A stretch of 64,000 bases of DNA from contig NZ_FNGP01000001.1 of the NCBI RefSeq assembly GCF_900103275.1, forward strand, positions 1 to 64,000, read 5' to 3'. This stretch comes from Tessaracoccus oleiagri (lineage in GTDB: Bacteria; Actinomycetota; Actinomycetes; Propionibacteriales; Propionibacteriaceae). This document shows, in pieces, positions 35,740-44,347 of the stretch. How positions within the stretch are numbered: position 1 is the first letter of the stretch; each line of letters begins with the position of its first letter. The notes below the pieces were generated by a model. That model ran no database searches, was not told where the DNA came from, and saw only the letters and a program-made list of their open reading frames with translations. A program made the position numbers and the translations under genes.

Positions 35740-38700
35740 ATGGCAGTAACCAAGTCCAAAACGTCCAAACTACTGGCCACGGCCGCTGCAGGGAGTTTAC
35801 TCGCAGCCGCCTTCTACTCGATACCTACCGCGATGGCAGCCGACGGCGACGACCTCAACGTCCGGTTCGGCGGATCGCTCGTCAGCAACACCTCCTACAC
35901 CACCACCGAGGGCGAACAGATGCGCGGCGTGCTGCGCCGCGTCGTCGGCACCGAGGACCAGGTCCCTGGCCAGGGCGTCGTCCTCGACGGCGGCAGCGAG
36001 GGGCTGCGATTCGACGCGGCTAACCTGTCGCTCGGCAGCAGCGGCGGGTTGATCACGCAGAGCTTCCTCGCTGAGGCCGTCTTCGTCCCCGCTTCGGGAA
36101 CGCAGACGAGCATGGCCCCGATCATCTCCGCCGGCGGCAACTTCACCGTGCGCTACGAGGGCGGCGAGCTGAACTACGGCTTCGACACCAACGCGACGGG
36201 CTCCTGGACCAAGTTCCGCCAGAGCGTCCCCGCGCCGGCACCCGCTCAGGAGCACGTCTTCTCCGTGCACTACATCGCGCAGGCGGACGGTTCGGTCGAC
36301 CTCGAGGCGATGCTCGACGGCCGCATCCTGCCGCCCGTCGAGGCTCCGGCGTCCGCGCGCCTCAGCTCGGGGCTCGAATCCAGCTTCGGTTTCGGCAACG
36401 ACGTCCACCCCGCGGCCACCACGCGAGGCTTCCGCGGCACCATCTCCGCGCTCCGCGTCGCCGGCACCGACGGGGCCAGCGGCCCCGGTGTGTTCGAGTA
36501 CCAGCCGGCCACCGGCGCCACCACCCACTTCCAGACATCGTGGGACGGGACGCTGGGCGAGCGCTACTCCCCCACCGCTGGGGACATCAGTGAGGGCACC
36601 GCCGTCCGACGTGGCAACGCCACTGTCTCGGGCGGCACCCTCGCCCTGGGCGGCGGTGCCGACGCCGTGGTGTACACGGGCGATCCGAACCCGCTGGCCT
36701 CCACATGGATCGGGGACCAGGGTTTCGTGGTGGAGACGACCTTCACGCCCGCGTCCCAGCAGGCTCCGCTCGGCACCATCCTGTCCGTCGGCGGGAACTT
36801 CTTCGTCCGCTACCAGGACGGCCTCCTCCGCTACGGCTACTCCGGCACGCCCGTCGACGGCACCGGCTGGACCGACGTGAACGGCACGGCCGGCATCCCC
36901 GCCGCCGGACGCGAGCACGTCCTCTCCGTCGCCTGGGAGCCAGACCCGGAGGCGCCCGGTGGCCGAATGATCGTCTGGCTCGACGGCGTGGAACTGCCTG
37001 CGCTGGACGGCGACGTCTACGTGCGACAGTCGGGCGGCGCCGAGGGCCAGGTCGGCTTCGGCAACGACGTCAACCCCGGCGGACTGCAGCGCGGCTTCGT
37101 CGGATCCCTCGGCGCGTCGCGCTTCGCGCTGCTGGACGACGGCTTCGTCGACACAGCATTCACCCTGCAGACCTTGATCCCGGTCGAGGTCTGCGAGCCA
37201 CTCGAGGACCTCGAGCCCGCGAACTACCAGTCCGTCTCCACCTCCGACTGCAGCGCGAACATCATCAAGAAGGCATCCATGGTGCGCCCCACCGCGAAGC
37301 AGGCGAACTGGCAGGAGGAGGGCCTGACCGCCTTCATCCACTTCGGCGTCAACACCTTCTACAACCAGGAATGGGGCCACGGCACCGAGGATCCCGCCCG
37401 CGTCGACCCCACCGGGGACCTCGACCCCGAGGAATGGATCCGTCAACTCCGCGATGCCGGCTACCGCACCGCCATCCTCACCCTCAAGCACCACGACGGC
37501 TTCATGCTCTGGCCGACGCGCTACTCCGACTACTCGATCGCGAGCTCGCCGTGGAAGGACGGTCAGGGAGACATCGCCAAGGAGTTCGCCGACGCCGCCC
37601 GCAAGTACGGGATGAAGGTGGGCTTCTACCTGTCCCCCGCGGACTCGCATGCCGAAATCCAAGGCATCTACGGGAACGGCTCACCGCGCTCGGAGCGCAC
37701 CATTCCCACCCTCGTGGAGGGGGATGACCGGGCCGGGCTGGACCTGCCCCGATTCACCTATGAGGCGACCGACTACGGTTCCTTCTTCCTGAACACCCTC
37801 TACGAGGTGCTCACCCAGTACGGCGAGGTCTCCGAGGTCTGGTTCGACGGCGCCGCCGGCAACACGGGCGCGACCGAGGTCTTCGACTACGACGCGTACT
37901 ACGACCTCATCGCCAACCTGCAGCCCGGTGCGAACATCGCAGTCGGGGGCCGCGACGTCCGTTGGATCGGCAACGAGCACGGCGAGGCGCGGGTTAACGA
38001 GTGGTCGCCGCTGCCGATCGTCGACAACGGCCCCGGCAAGATCGGTGCCGTCCAGCCGGGCGGCCCGTTCAACCAGAACTTCGGCTCCGACCAGCAGGTC
38101 ATCGATGCGGTGAGAAGCGGCTCGGCCAACTCGCTGCACTGGTGGCCGGCGGAGGCGGACATGAAGATCACCGGCGGCTGGTTCGCGCATCCCTGGGACG
38201 TCCCCAAGACGCCTCAGCAACTGCTCGGCCACTACGAGCGCACCGTAGGACGCAACTCCGTGATGCTGCTGAACGTGCCGCCGACGACCTCGGGGCAGTT
38301 CGCCCCTTCGTCCGTCGACTCGATCGACGGGTTCGCAGCGGAACGCCGAAAGGCCTTCACGCTCGACCACGCGTTGGGCGCGGACACCCGCATCGGCGGT
38401 GAGTCCGAGGACACGGTGACCAACGGCAACACCCGCGACGGGCATGCCTTCGAAGCCGGCGAGTTCACACCCATCGAGATCACGCTCTCCGCTCCGGAGA
38501 CGGTGGCCAGGGTCGGTATCTCCGAGGACATCCTCGACGCCGGGCAGACGGTGAAGAAATTCAAGGTCGAGGCGCTCGTCTACGACGAGTGGACGGAGGT
38601 GGCGTCGTCCGGCGTGATCGGCGCGCAGCGCATCGTGGTGCTCAACGAACCGGTGACGGCGCAGACTTGGCGGATCACCGTCACTGACGCCCGGGACGGG

Positions 38701-39075
38701 TACACGATCTCCGACGTGAAGCTCTGGGGCCAGCTCGAAGCCGACCCCGGCAAGCCGACGGACATCTTCGTCGACTGCTCCACCACGAAGGCGGGCGACG
38801 GCACGAGCGAGCGTCCGTTCAACAGCTTGGAGCAGTTCCGCAAGACGGAACTGGCGACGGGCGCCAACCTCCACTTCCGAGCGGGAGTCGACTGCGCCGA
38901 CGCCGACCTCACGTTCTGGGGTTACGGCACGGCCGACGACCCGGTCAACGTGCTGGTCTGGGGCGGGAGCGACGCGCCCACCGTGGGCGGACGTCCGCTC
39001 ACCGAGCGTTTCGCCAACTACTCGGACCAGGGATGGGAGGTGCGGGGCGCTGCAGCCCCAAAGAAGAACCGTTGA
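35740..39075 (+). CDS. secreted multidomain alpha-L-fucosidase (GH29)
   Basis: A 1111-residue exported glycosidase. A signal peptide (about 1-29, ending IPTAMA) is followed by two concanavalin/LamG-like modules (about 45-255 and 265-480). The GH29 catalytic domain (about 515-880) has NWQEEGLTAFIHFGVNTFY, KHHDGFMLWPTRYSDYSI and the nucleophile aspartate in EVWFDGAAGN near residue 700. A discoidin (F5/8 type C) module spans about 900-1005, and a C-terminal segment (VDCSTTKAGDGTSERPF...) resembles the start of a right-handed beta-helix but ends after about 100 residues. The ATG at 35740 has GGAG 7 nt upstream; the TTG at 35701 would spoil the signal peptide. Regulation by the LacI-type operator is likely. 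Confidence 0.88.
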   Translation: MAVTKSKTSKLLATAAAGSLLAAAFYSIPTAMAADGDDLNVRFGGSLVSNTSYTTTEGEQMRGVLRRVVGTEDQVPGQGVVLDGGSEGLRFDAANLSLGSSGGLITQSFLAEAVFVPASGTQTSMAPIISAGGNFTVRYEGGELNYGFDTNATGSWTKFRQSVPAPAPAQEHVFSVHYIAQADGSVDLEAMLDGRILPPVEAPASARLSSGLESSFGFGNDVHPAATTRGFRGTISALRVAGTDGASGPGVFEYQPATGATTHFQTSWDGTLGERYSPTAGDISEGTAVRRGNATVSGGTLALGGGADAVVYTGDPNPLASTWIGDQGFVVETTFTPASQQAPLGTILSVGGNFFVRYQDGLLRYGYSGTPVDGTGWTDVNGTAGIPAAGREHVLSVAWEPDPEAPGGRMIVWLDGVELPALDGDVYVRQSGGAEGQVGFGNDVNPGGLQRGFVGSLGASRFALLDDGFVDTAFTLQTLIPVEVCEPLEDLEPANYQSVSTSDCSANIIKKASMVRPTAKQANWQEEGLTAFIHFGVNTFYNQEWGHGTEDPARVDPTGDLDPEEWIRQLRDAGYRTAILTLKHHDGFMLWPTRYSDYSIASSPWKDGQGDIAKEFADAARKYGMKVGFYLSPADSHAEIQGIYGNGSPRSERTIPTLVEGDDRAGLDLPRFTYEATDYGSFFLNTLYEVLTQYGEVSEVWFDGAAGNTGATEVFDYDAYYDLIANLQPGANIAVGGRDVRWIGNEHGEARVNEWSPLPIVDNGPGKIGAVQPGGPFNQNFGSDQQVIDAVRSGSANSLHWWPAEADMKITGGWFAHPWDVPKTPQQLLGHYERTVGRNSVMLLNVPPTTSGQFAPSSVDSIDGFAAERRKAFTLDHALGADTRIGGESEDTVTNGNTRDGHAFEAGEFTPIEITLSAPETVARVGISEDILDAGQTVKKFKVEALVYDEWTEVASSGVIGAQRIVVLNEPVTAQTWRITVTDARDGYTISDVKLWGQLEADPGKPTDIFVDCSTTKAGDGTSERPFNSLEQFRKTELATGANLHFRAGVDCADADLTFWGYGTADDPVNVLVWGGSDAPTVGGRPLTERFANYSDQGWEVRGAAAPKKNR

Positions 39076-39083
39076 TTGGCTGA

Positions 39084-39126
39084 CGGGGAGGGGGATCGGT
39101 GTCCATTCGGCACCGCCCCCCTCCCT
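39084..39126 (+). terminator. terminator-like hairpin after the fucosidase gene
   Basis: GGGGAGGGGG pairs with CCCCCCTCCC, extended inward by CGGTG/CACCG; the loop is about 9 nt. It begins 9 nt after the stop codon. Confidence 0.7.
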
Positions 39127-39145
39127 CATTCATCCGGAACCGAGA

Positions 39146-39235
39146 ATTCAAGAAACTTCACTTGCTTGACCGCCGGCCCCTCGGGCTGAGCGTAGAACTG
39201 CCGCGCCGATGTCAAGCAAGTGAAGTTTCTTGAAT
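39146..39235. repeat. 86-bp hairpin repeat, copy 2
   Basis: Perfect 25-bp arms (39146-39170 and 39211-39235) include the same 21-bp arm as copy 1. The 44-nt core is about 70 percent identical to copy 1 by eye and in the same orientation. It lies 5 nt beyond the 3' end of the DUF1905 gene. Confidence 0.85.
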
Positions 39236-39240
39236 CAAAG

Positions 39241-39540
39241 TCACTCGACGTCCACGAGCCGCAGCTTCACCGTGACGGTGTCGCCGTCGTGGATTCCCTC
39301 GGCGTCGCGCACCGCCTTCTTGACCGGCAGAATGTACGAGTCCTTGCGCGAGTCCGGGAAGACGGACGTGCGCCAGGTGGTGCGACCCACGGTGACCTCG
39401 ACCCGCACGGACCCGAAGCCGCGCCGGGGACCGGCCATCATCCGGATGTCATCGGCGACCTCCGCCGGCACGGTGACGAACCGCCACGCGTCGTCCGCGG
39501 GCGCGACCCACACCTCAGCCGTGAACTCGAACTGCGCCAT
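39241..39540 (-). CDS. DUF1905 domain protein
   Basis: A 99-residue protein matching DUF1905: FEFTAEVWVAPADDAWRFVTVPAEVADDIR, then GFGSVRVEVTVGRTTWRTSVFPDSRKDSYILPVKKAVRDAEGIHDGDTVTVKL. The fold is a small beta-barrel related in pattern to AbrB-like proteins, and the function is unknown. The start at 39540 overlaps the end of the upstream membrane-protein gene by 26 nt, so the two are probably coupled. A hairpin repeat follows directly after the stop. Confidence 0.82.
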   Translation of the reverse strand: MAQFEFTAEVWVAPADDAWRFVTVPAEVADDIRMMAGPRRGFGSVRVEVTVGRTTWRTSVFPDSRKDSYILPVKKAVRDAEGIHDGDTVTVKLRLVDVE

Positions 39541-40156
39541 CACCGTCTCCGACGCTCGTCTCGGGATTCGTCTCCGCGGGATCGTCAAACCGAGCCCGTC
39601 CCTGGAACCAGAGCGCGAGGCCAATCCCCACCCAAGCCAGCCCGATGGCCACCTGGTCGGCGACGAGCAGCGCCGCATCCTGCACCATCCCGGCCGGGAG
39701 CCAGAGCAGGTGCAGCACCGCCACGAGCAGACTCAGCCAGCCCACGACCGCCCGCCGCAGCACGATCCCGAGCGCGAGGAGCCCGACGACGTGCACCGCG
39801 AGCCCGATCAGGTACGTGCCCCAGCCGAGCATGGCACCGTCACGGTCGCCGCTGAGCCCGCCGGCGACGAAGAACTCGATCACGACGCCCGCCAACATGC
39901 CGACGAGTCCGAGCAGCACGACGGCGGCGCTGAGCCGCGCGCCGCGCGTGGAGCGGCGCGGAACCAACCCGAGCGTCGCCGCCATCATCAGCACCAGCGG
40001 CAAGGCCATGAGCTTGTTCCACGTCACGTAGTCGAGCTCCAGGAAGGGCGTCGAGTAAGCGACGCTCACCCCCAACCGCACCGGTATCCAGACGAGACCC
40101 CCGACCACCGCGGACGCTGCCGCCACTCCCGGTAAACCATTGCGCTGTTCCCCCAT
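39515..40156 (-). CDS. multi-pass membrane protein of unknown function
   Basis: A 213-residue protein with about six hydrophobic segments (for example KLMALPLVLMMAATLGLV, LSAAVVLLGLVGMLAGVVIEFFVAGG, YLIGLAVHVVGLLALGIVL and WLSLLVAVLHLLWLPAGMV) and a short charged C-terminus. I do not recognise a family or motif. The ATG at 40156 is preceded on the minus strand by GATCAT at 7 nt, compatible with a leaderless promoter. It shares a transcript with the DUF1905 gene. Confidence 0.65.
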   Translation of the reverse strand: MGEQRNGLPGVAAASAVVGGLVWIPVRLGVSVAYSTPFLELDYVTWNKLMALPLVLMMAATLGLVPRRSTRGARLSAAVVLLGLVGMLAGVVIEFFVAGGLSGDRDGAMLGWGTYLIGLAVHVVGLLALGIVLRRAVVGWLSLLVAVLHLLWLPAGMVQDAALLVADQVAIGLAWVGIGLALWFQGRARFDDPAETNPETSVGDGDGAVRVHG

Positions 40157-40200
40157 GGGCGCAATGATCACACGGGGCAGGGCCCGGCGGGCCTGAACGC

Positions 40201-42132
40201 TCAGTCGCGCCAGGTCCGCCAGAGGTCGGCGTACTGCCCGTCGAGTTCGAGGAGCTCCTGGTGTGAGCCGATCTCGACGATCCGCCCCGAGTCGACCACC
40301 GCGATGCGGTCCGCGTCGTGCGCCGTGTGGAGCCGATGCGCGATGGCGACCACGGCCCGCCCCTCGAGCAGCGCCGCGAGCGAACCCTCGAGGTGCCGCG
40401 CCGACGCCGGGTCGATGAGCGACGTGGCCTCGTCGAGCACCAGCGTGTGGGGGTCGGCGATGATCAGGCGGGCGAGCGCCACCTGCTGCGCCTGGCCCGG
40501 CGAGAGGCTCACCTTGCCGTGCCCCAACTCCGCGTCCAGGCCGCCGGGCAGCCGCGACACCCAGTCCCACGCATCGACCGCCCGCAGCGCCCGCTCGACC
40601 TCCTCGTCGGAGGCCGTGGTCTCGCGGGCGAGCACGACGTTGTCGCGGACGGTGCCGACGAACACGTGGTGCTCCTGCGTGACGAGCGCCACCTCGGTGC
40701 GGAGGCGGTCGAGCGGCAGGTCCATCACGTCGACGTCGCCCACGGTCACCTGCCCCGTGCGCGGCCGGTTGATGCCCGCGACGAGGCGGCCGAGCGTCGA
40801 CTTCCCGGAGCCCGAGGGACCGACGATCGCCAGCCGCTCCCCCGGCCTCAGGTCGACGTCGACGCCGTGCAGCACGTCGGTGTCCGGCCGGTAGCCGAAC
40901 CTGAGGTCCTTGCCCGTGAGCTTGACCCCCGTGGGGACGGCCTCGCCGGGAGTGCGGTCGTCGTCGAGCTGCGCGACGCCGATCAGGCGCGCCGTCGAGA
41001 CGATGCCGAGCTGCAGGTGGTCGAGCACCGCGATGACGCGGTCGAGCGGCCCCTGCAGTTGCGAGATGTACAAAGCGGCGGTGGTGATCTGGCCGATCGT
41101 CGCCCAGCCCTCGGCGTGCCCCCACACCCCGAGCAGCACCACCCCCACGAGTGGCAGCTGGAACGAGGAGTCCACCATCGAGAACAGGAAGTTGCGCAGC
41201 GTCATCGTGTAGCGCTCCGCCTGCCCCGACAGCTCGGTGTCCTCGTCGATCTGCGCGTTGCGCAGGTCGCCCAGGCCGAGCGCCTCGACGGTGCGGGCCC
41301 CCTCCACGGTCTCGGTGGTGGTGGAGTTGATGATCGAGTACGAGCGCGACTCCATGATGTAGCCGGCCGTCGCCCGCGACAGGTAGTAGCGCCCGCCCAG
41401 CCACATCACCAGCGCGGTCCCGAGCATGGGCAGGGTCAGCTGCCACGAGTTGACCACCATCGCCACGAGCGTCGCGCCGATGAGCACCACCGACACGATG
41501 AGGTTCGGGAACGCCCAGCGTGCGGCGACGGCCATCTTGCCGACGTCCGAGGTGATGCGGGTCAGGAGGTCGCCGGATCCCGACGCCTCGACGTGCCCGA
41601 GCGGGAGCCGCAACACGATCCGCACGACCTCCTCGCGGGCCGCAGCCAGCAGGTCGTAGCCGAGCACCGCCGACGAGCGCCGCGCGGCGAACGTGAGCAG
41701 CGCCTGCGCGACGATGACCCCCGCGATGACGGCGACGGTCGTCGTCAGCCCGCTGCGCTCCAGCTGGCCGCCGGTGACCCGGTCGACGAGCCGGCCGAGC
41801 AGGAAGGGAGCGACGAGGCCGGCGCCGGCAGCCGCGAGGTTCATCGCGATCGCGAGCCCCAGCAGCACCCGGCGCCTGCCGTGCAGGAGCTCGCCGAGGA
41901 AGCCGACGGCCTGCGCCGACGAGGCCACGGGGAACCCGCACTTCGGCTCCCGGGCCTCGGCGTACGTCTGGCGCGCGACCTCGGTCCGGATGCGGTGACG
42001 CTCCCGGAACGCCGCGGCACGCCGACGGAGGCCGGCGCCCCGGGGCACGTCGAGCCCCTCCGGCAGACGCGAGGCGGCGGGGCCGGAGCGCCACGTCGCG
42101 GCGGACGTGCGGGACAGCACTGGTTCAAGCAT
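40201..42132 (-). CDS. ABC exporter half-transporter (catalytically complete partner)
   Basis: A 643-residue fused membrane/ATPase protein. A cytoplasmic N-terminus of about 75 residues precedes six membrane helices (about 85-370). The nucleotide-binding domain has an intact Walker A (GPSGSGKST), signature LSPGQ, and Walker B with catalytic glutamate (LVLDEATS). The family includes multidrug, lipid and peptide exporters. Its start overlaps the upstream half-transporter by 8 nt, so the two form a heterodimer. The substrate is unknown. Confidence 0.88.
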   Translation of the reverse strand: MLEPVLSRTSAATWRSGPAASRLPEGLDVPRGAGLRRRAAAFRERHRIRTEVARQTYAEAREPKCGFPVASSAQAVGFLGELLHGRRRVLLGLAIAMNLAAAGAGLVAPFLLGRLVDRVTGGQLERSGLTTTVAVIAGVIVAQALLTFAARRSSAVLGYDLLAAAREEVVRIVLRLPLGHVEASGSGDLLTRITSDVGKMAVAARWAFPNLIVSVVLIGATLVAMVVNSWQLTLPMLGTALVMWLGGRYYLSRATAGYIMESRSYSIINSTTTETVEGARTVEALGLGDLRNAQIDEDTELSGQAERYTMTLRNFLFSMVDSSFQLPLVGVVLLGVWGHAEGWATIGQITTAALYISQLQGPLDRVIAVLDHLQLGIVSTARLIGVAQLDDDRTPGEAVPTGVKLTGKDLRFGYRPDTDVLHGVDVDLRPGERLAIVGPSGSGKSTLGRLVAGINRPRTGQVTVGDVDVMDLPLDRLRTEVALVTQEHHVFVGTVRDNVVLARETTASDEEVERALRAVDAWDWVSRLPGGLDAELGHGKVSLSPGQAQQVALARLIIADPHTLVLDEATSLIDPASARHLEGSLAALLEGRAVVAIAHRLHTAHDADRIAVVDSGRIVEIGSHQELLELDGQYADLWRTWRD

Positions 42133-43981
42133 CGGAGTCCTCCATCCCCCGCGCGACGATGCGGCGGAACTCGGGGTGGTCGTGGAGTTGGTCATGGGTG
42201 CCGCGGGCGATCTCCCGCCCGTCGACGAGGAGGGCGATCTCGTCGCAGCGACGCAGCAGCAGCGGCGACGCGGTCACGACGACGGTGGTCCGGCCCTGGC
42301 GGTGGTCGGCCAGCCGCGCTGCGATCCGCGCCTCGGTGTGCGCGTCGACGGCGGAGGTCGGCTCGACGAGGACCAGCACCTCGGGATCGCGGAGCAGCGC
42401 CCGTGCGAGGACGAGCCGCTGCCGCTGGCCGCCGGACAGGCCGCGGCCCTTCTCGTCGATCCGCCCCTGCCAGCCGCCCGGCAGCGATTCGTAGATGTCC
42501 TCCGCGGAGGCGACGATGAGCGCGCGCTCCGCGTCCTGGCGGGCGTGGGTGCCCCACGGGTCGACCGCGGTCTGGAGCGTGCCGGAGAACAGCATCGCGT
42601 CCGTGTGGGACACGACGATGGTGCGCCGCAGCGAGGCCATGTCGAGCTTCGAGTAGTCGACGCCGTCGGCGGTGACACCCCAGGGCCTACCGGCACGTTC
42701 TGCGTCCTCCCGGGCGCGCCGGGCACGCTCCTCGAGACGTTCACGACGCGCCAGCTTGCGCCTGCGGCCGGTCAGCTCCGCGTCGTCGACCGGGTCGGGC
42801 GACTCCTGCGGCAGGTACCGGCCGAGACGGTCGGCGAGCTGGGCAGAGTCGTCGGGGTCGGCGCTCACGATGCCGAGCATCCGGCCGGGACGCACCGTCA
42901 CGCCGGACGCCTCGTCGTGGAGCACGGGCGCGGGGCCGAGCGGCCGCCCACCGTCGGCCCACGGGACGTCCGTCCCGAGCAGCGCGATGGTCTTCTGGGC
43001 GGCGACCAGGCCCTGCACCCACTTCTGCGCGAACTCGAAGAACGTCTGCATCGGGGAGGTGAGGAATACGGCGTAGCCGAAGAAGCTGATCAGCTCGCCG
43101 ATGCTGAGCGTCCCCTCGAGGAGCCGCAGCGAACCCAGGTACACGAGCGCGACGAGCAGCAGCCCGGACAGCAGGATGCTGATCGCCTCGACGACCGCCT
43201 GCCACGTGCCGAGCCGGATGCCCAGCGCGCGGACCTTCTGGGGCTGGCGTTCGTAGTTGCCGGCGAACGTGCGCTCGCCGCCGACGCCGCGCAGGATGCG
43301 CAGCCCCGTGGCGATGTCGGTCGCGAGCGACGTGAGCGACGAGCTCTCGGAGCGCTCCGCGGCCTGCGCCCGAGTGAGCGGGCGAAGGACCGGCATCGAG
43401 CCGAGGAGCAGCAGGGGCGTGGCGACGAGCACCACCGCGCCGAGCGTCGGCGAGGTGCTCAGCATGAGCACCGACGCCAGGACGAAGCTGAACGCCGCCG
43501 CGATCGCGTGCCCGAACGACTCGAGCGTCGCACCGAACTGGTCGGTGTCCGACGACGAGACGCTGATCACCTCGCCGGTGGGGACCCGTCGGTTGAGGAC
43601 GTGACCGAGCCGGACGGCGCGGTGCGACACGCGGCGCTGGAGGCCGTACTTGCCGAGCAGCCACATGCGGACCGCGAAGGTGTGGAACAGGATCCCGCCG
43701 CCGACGCCGATGGCGATGACGAGGAGCAGGAGTCCCACCCAGCCGAGCGCGGCCGGCACGTCGGCGCGGGCGACGCCGGCGTCGATGGCCCGGCCCAACA
43801 GCCAGGGCGTCCGTGCGGCGGGAATCATCCACGACGCGGCGCCGAGGGTCATCGCCGGCATCACCCAGCCGTAGGAGCGGATCAGCCAGAAGAGGAAACG
43901 GCTGGGCGAGCGCACGTCCGGGCGCGAGTCGGCGGGGATGGCGGGCGGGAAGTCGTAGCGCCCGCGGGGCTGCACATGCAT
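42125..43981 (-). CDS. ABC exporter half-transporter with degenerate Walker A
   Basis: A 618-residue fused membrane/ATPase protein and partner of the next gene. Six membrane helices (about 35-330) precede a nucleotide-binding domain with a normal signature (LSGGQRQRLVLARALL) and LVLVEPTSAVD at Walker B. In place of Walker A the sequence reads GIVSADPDDSAQLADRL, without the GxxGxGK(S/T) loop, so this site should not bind ATP in the standard way. A charged insert of about 50 residues (RRKLARRERLEERARRARED) follows it. The ATG at 43981 has AGGA 7 nt upstream. Confidence 0.86.
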   Translation of the reverse strand: MHVQPRGRYDFPPAIPADSRPDVRSPSRFLFWLIRSYGWVMPAMTLGAASWMIPAARTPWLLGRAIDAGVARADVPAALGWVGLLLLVIAIGVGGGILFHTFAVRMWLLGKYGLQRRVSHRAVRLGHVLNRRVPTGEVISVSSSDTDQFGATLESFGHAIAAAFSFVLASVLMLSTSPTLGAVVLVATPLLLLGSMPVLRPLTRAQAAERSESSSLTSLATDIATGLRILRGVGGERTFAGNYERQPQKVRALGIRLGTWQAVVEAISILLSGLLLVALVYLGSLRLLEGTLSIGELISFFGYAVFLTSPMQTFFEFAQKWVQGLVAAQKTIALLGTDVPWADGGRPLGPAPVLHDEASGVTVRPGRMLGIVSADPDDSAQLADRLGRYLPQESPDPVDDAELTGRRRKLARRERLEERARRAREDAERAGRPWGVTADGVDYSKLDMASLRRTIVVSHTDAMLFSGTLQTAVDPWGTHARQDAERALIVASAEDIYESLPGGWQGRIDEKGRGLSGGQRQRLVLARALLRDPEVLVLVEPTSAVDAHTEARIAARLADHRQGRTTVVVTASPLLLRRCDEIALLVDGREIARGTHDQLHDHPEFRRIVARGMEDSDA

Positions 43982-44077
43982 GGAGAAGTCCTGGAGGACG
44001 GCGTCAAGTGACGCGAGATGTTGTCGAGGGAGGGACGCGATGGGCGTCGAGGTGGGCGAGGCCCGGCGCTGTTCCGG

Positions 44078-44128
44078 TCAGGCGACGAGCGCGCGCGGCC
44101 GACCGGGAGCGGCGACATTGATCAACAT
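44078..44128 (-). CDS. 16-aa leader ORF upstream of the ABC exporter
   Basis: On the minus strand the ATG at 44128 follows AAGGAGGTG at about 7 nt, one of the strongest ribosome-binding sites in the window. The frame reads MLINVAAPGRPRALVA and then TGA. It lies between a strong promoter (44163-44192) and the exporter pair, leaving about 96 nt before the exporter ATG. The position suggests a regulatory leader peptide, for example for ribosome-stalling attenuation. No homologue search was possible. Confidence 0.5.
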   Translation of the reverse strand: MLINVAAPGRPRALVA

Positions 44129-44162
44129 CTGCGCGCACCTCCTTCAGATCGACGACAGGCAA

Positions 44163-44192
44163 ACACTATGGAGCCCGGACCGGGGATGTCAA
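44163..44192 (-). promoter_or_regulatory. promoter of the ABC exporter operon
   Basis: On the minus strand a consensus -35 TTGACA (44187-44192) is followed after 16 nt by CATAGT (44165-44170), or after 18 nt by TAGTGT (44163-44168). Confidence 0.65.
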
Positions 44193-44335
44193 CACATGGC
44201 GACTGAATGGGCACTTACGGTGTTCGGCGTGGAGCGAAACAGCGTCCCGGCCGTGACCGAAGCATCCGCCGCCGGCTGCCCTGGGACCGGTGAGCGGAGC
44301 ATCGGCGACCATTGCCTGCGCCTTCGCATCGTGCC

Positions 44336-44341
44336 TACGAT
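44336..44341 (+). promoter_or_regulatory. -10 box of a probable leaderless promoter (TACGAT)
   Basis: TACGAT is followed by 6 nt and the ATG at 44348. Confidence 0.5.
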
Positions 44342-44347
44342 GCGCGC

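Noticed and set aside
39541-42094. Very long minus-strand frame running through the ABC transporter gene
   Set aside because: Only its 3' part (from 40156) encodes a plausible membrane protein; the upstream part is an out-of-frame reading of the ABC exporter.
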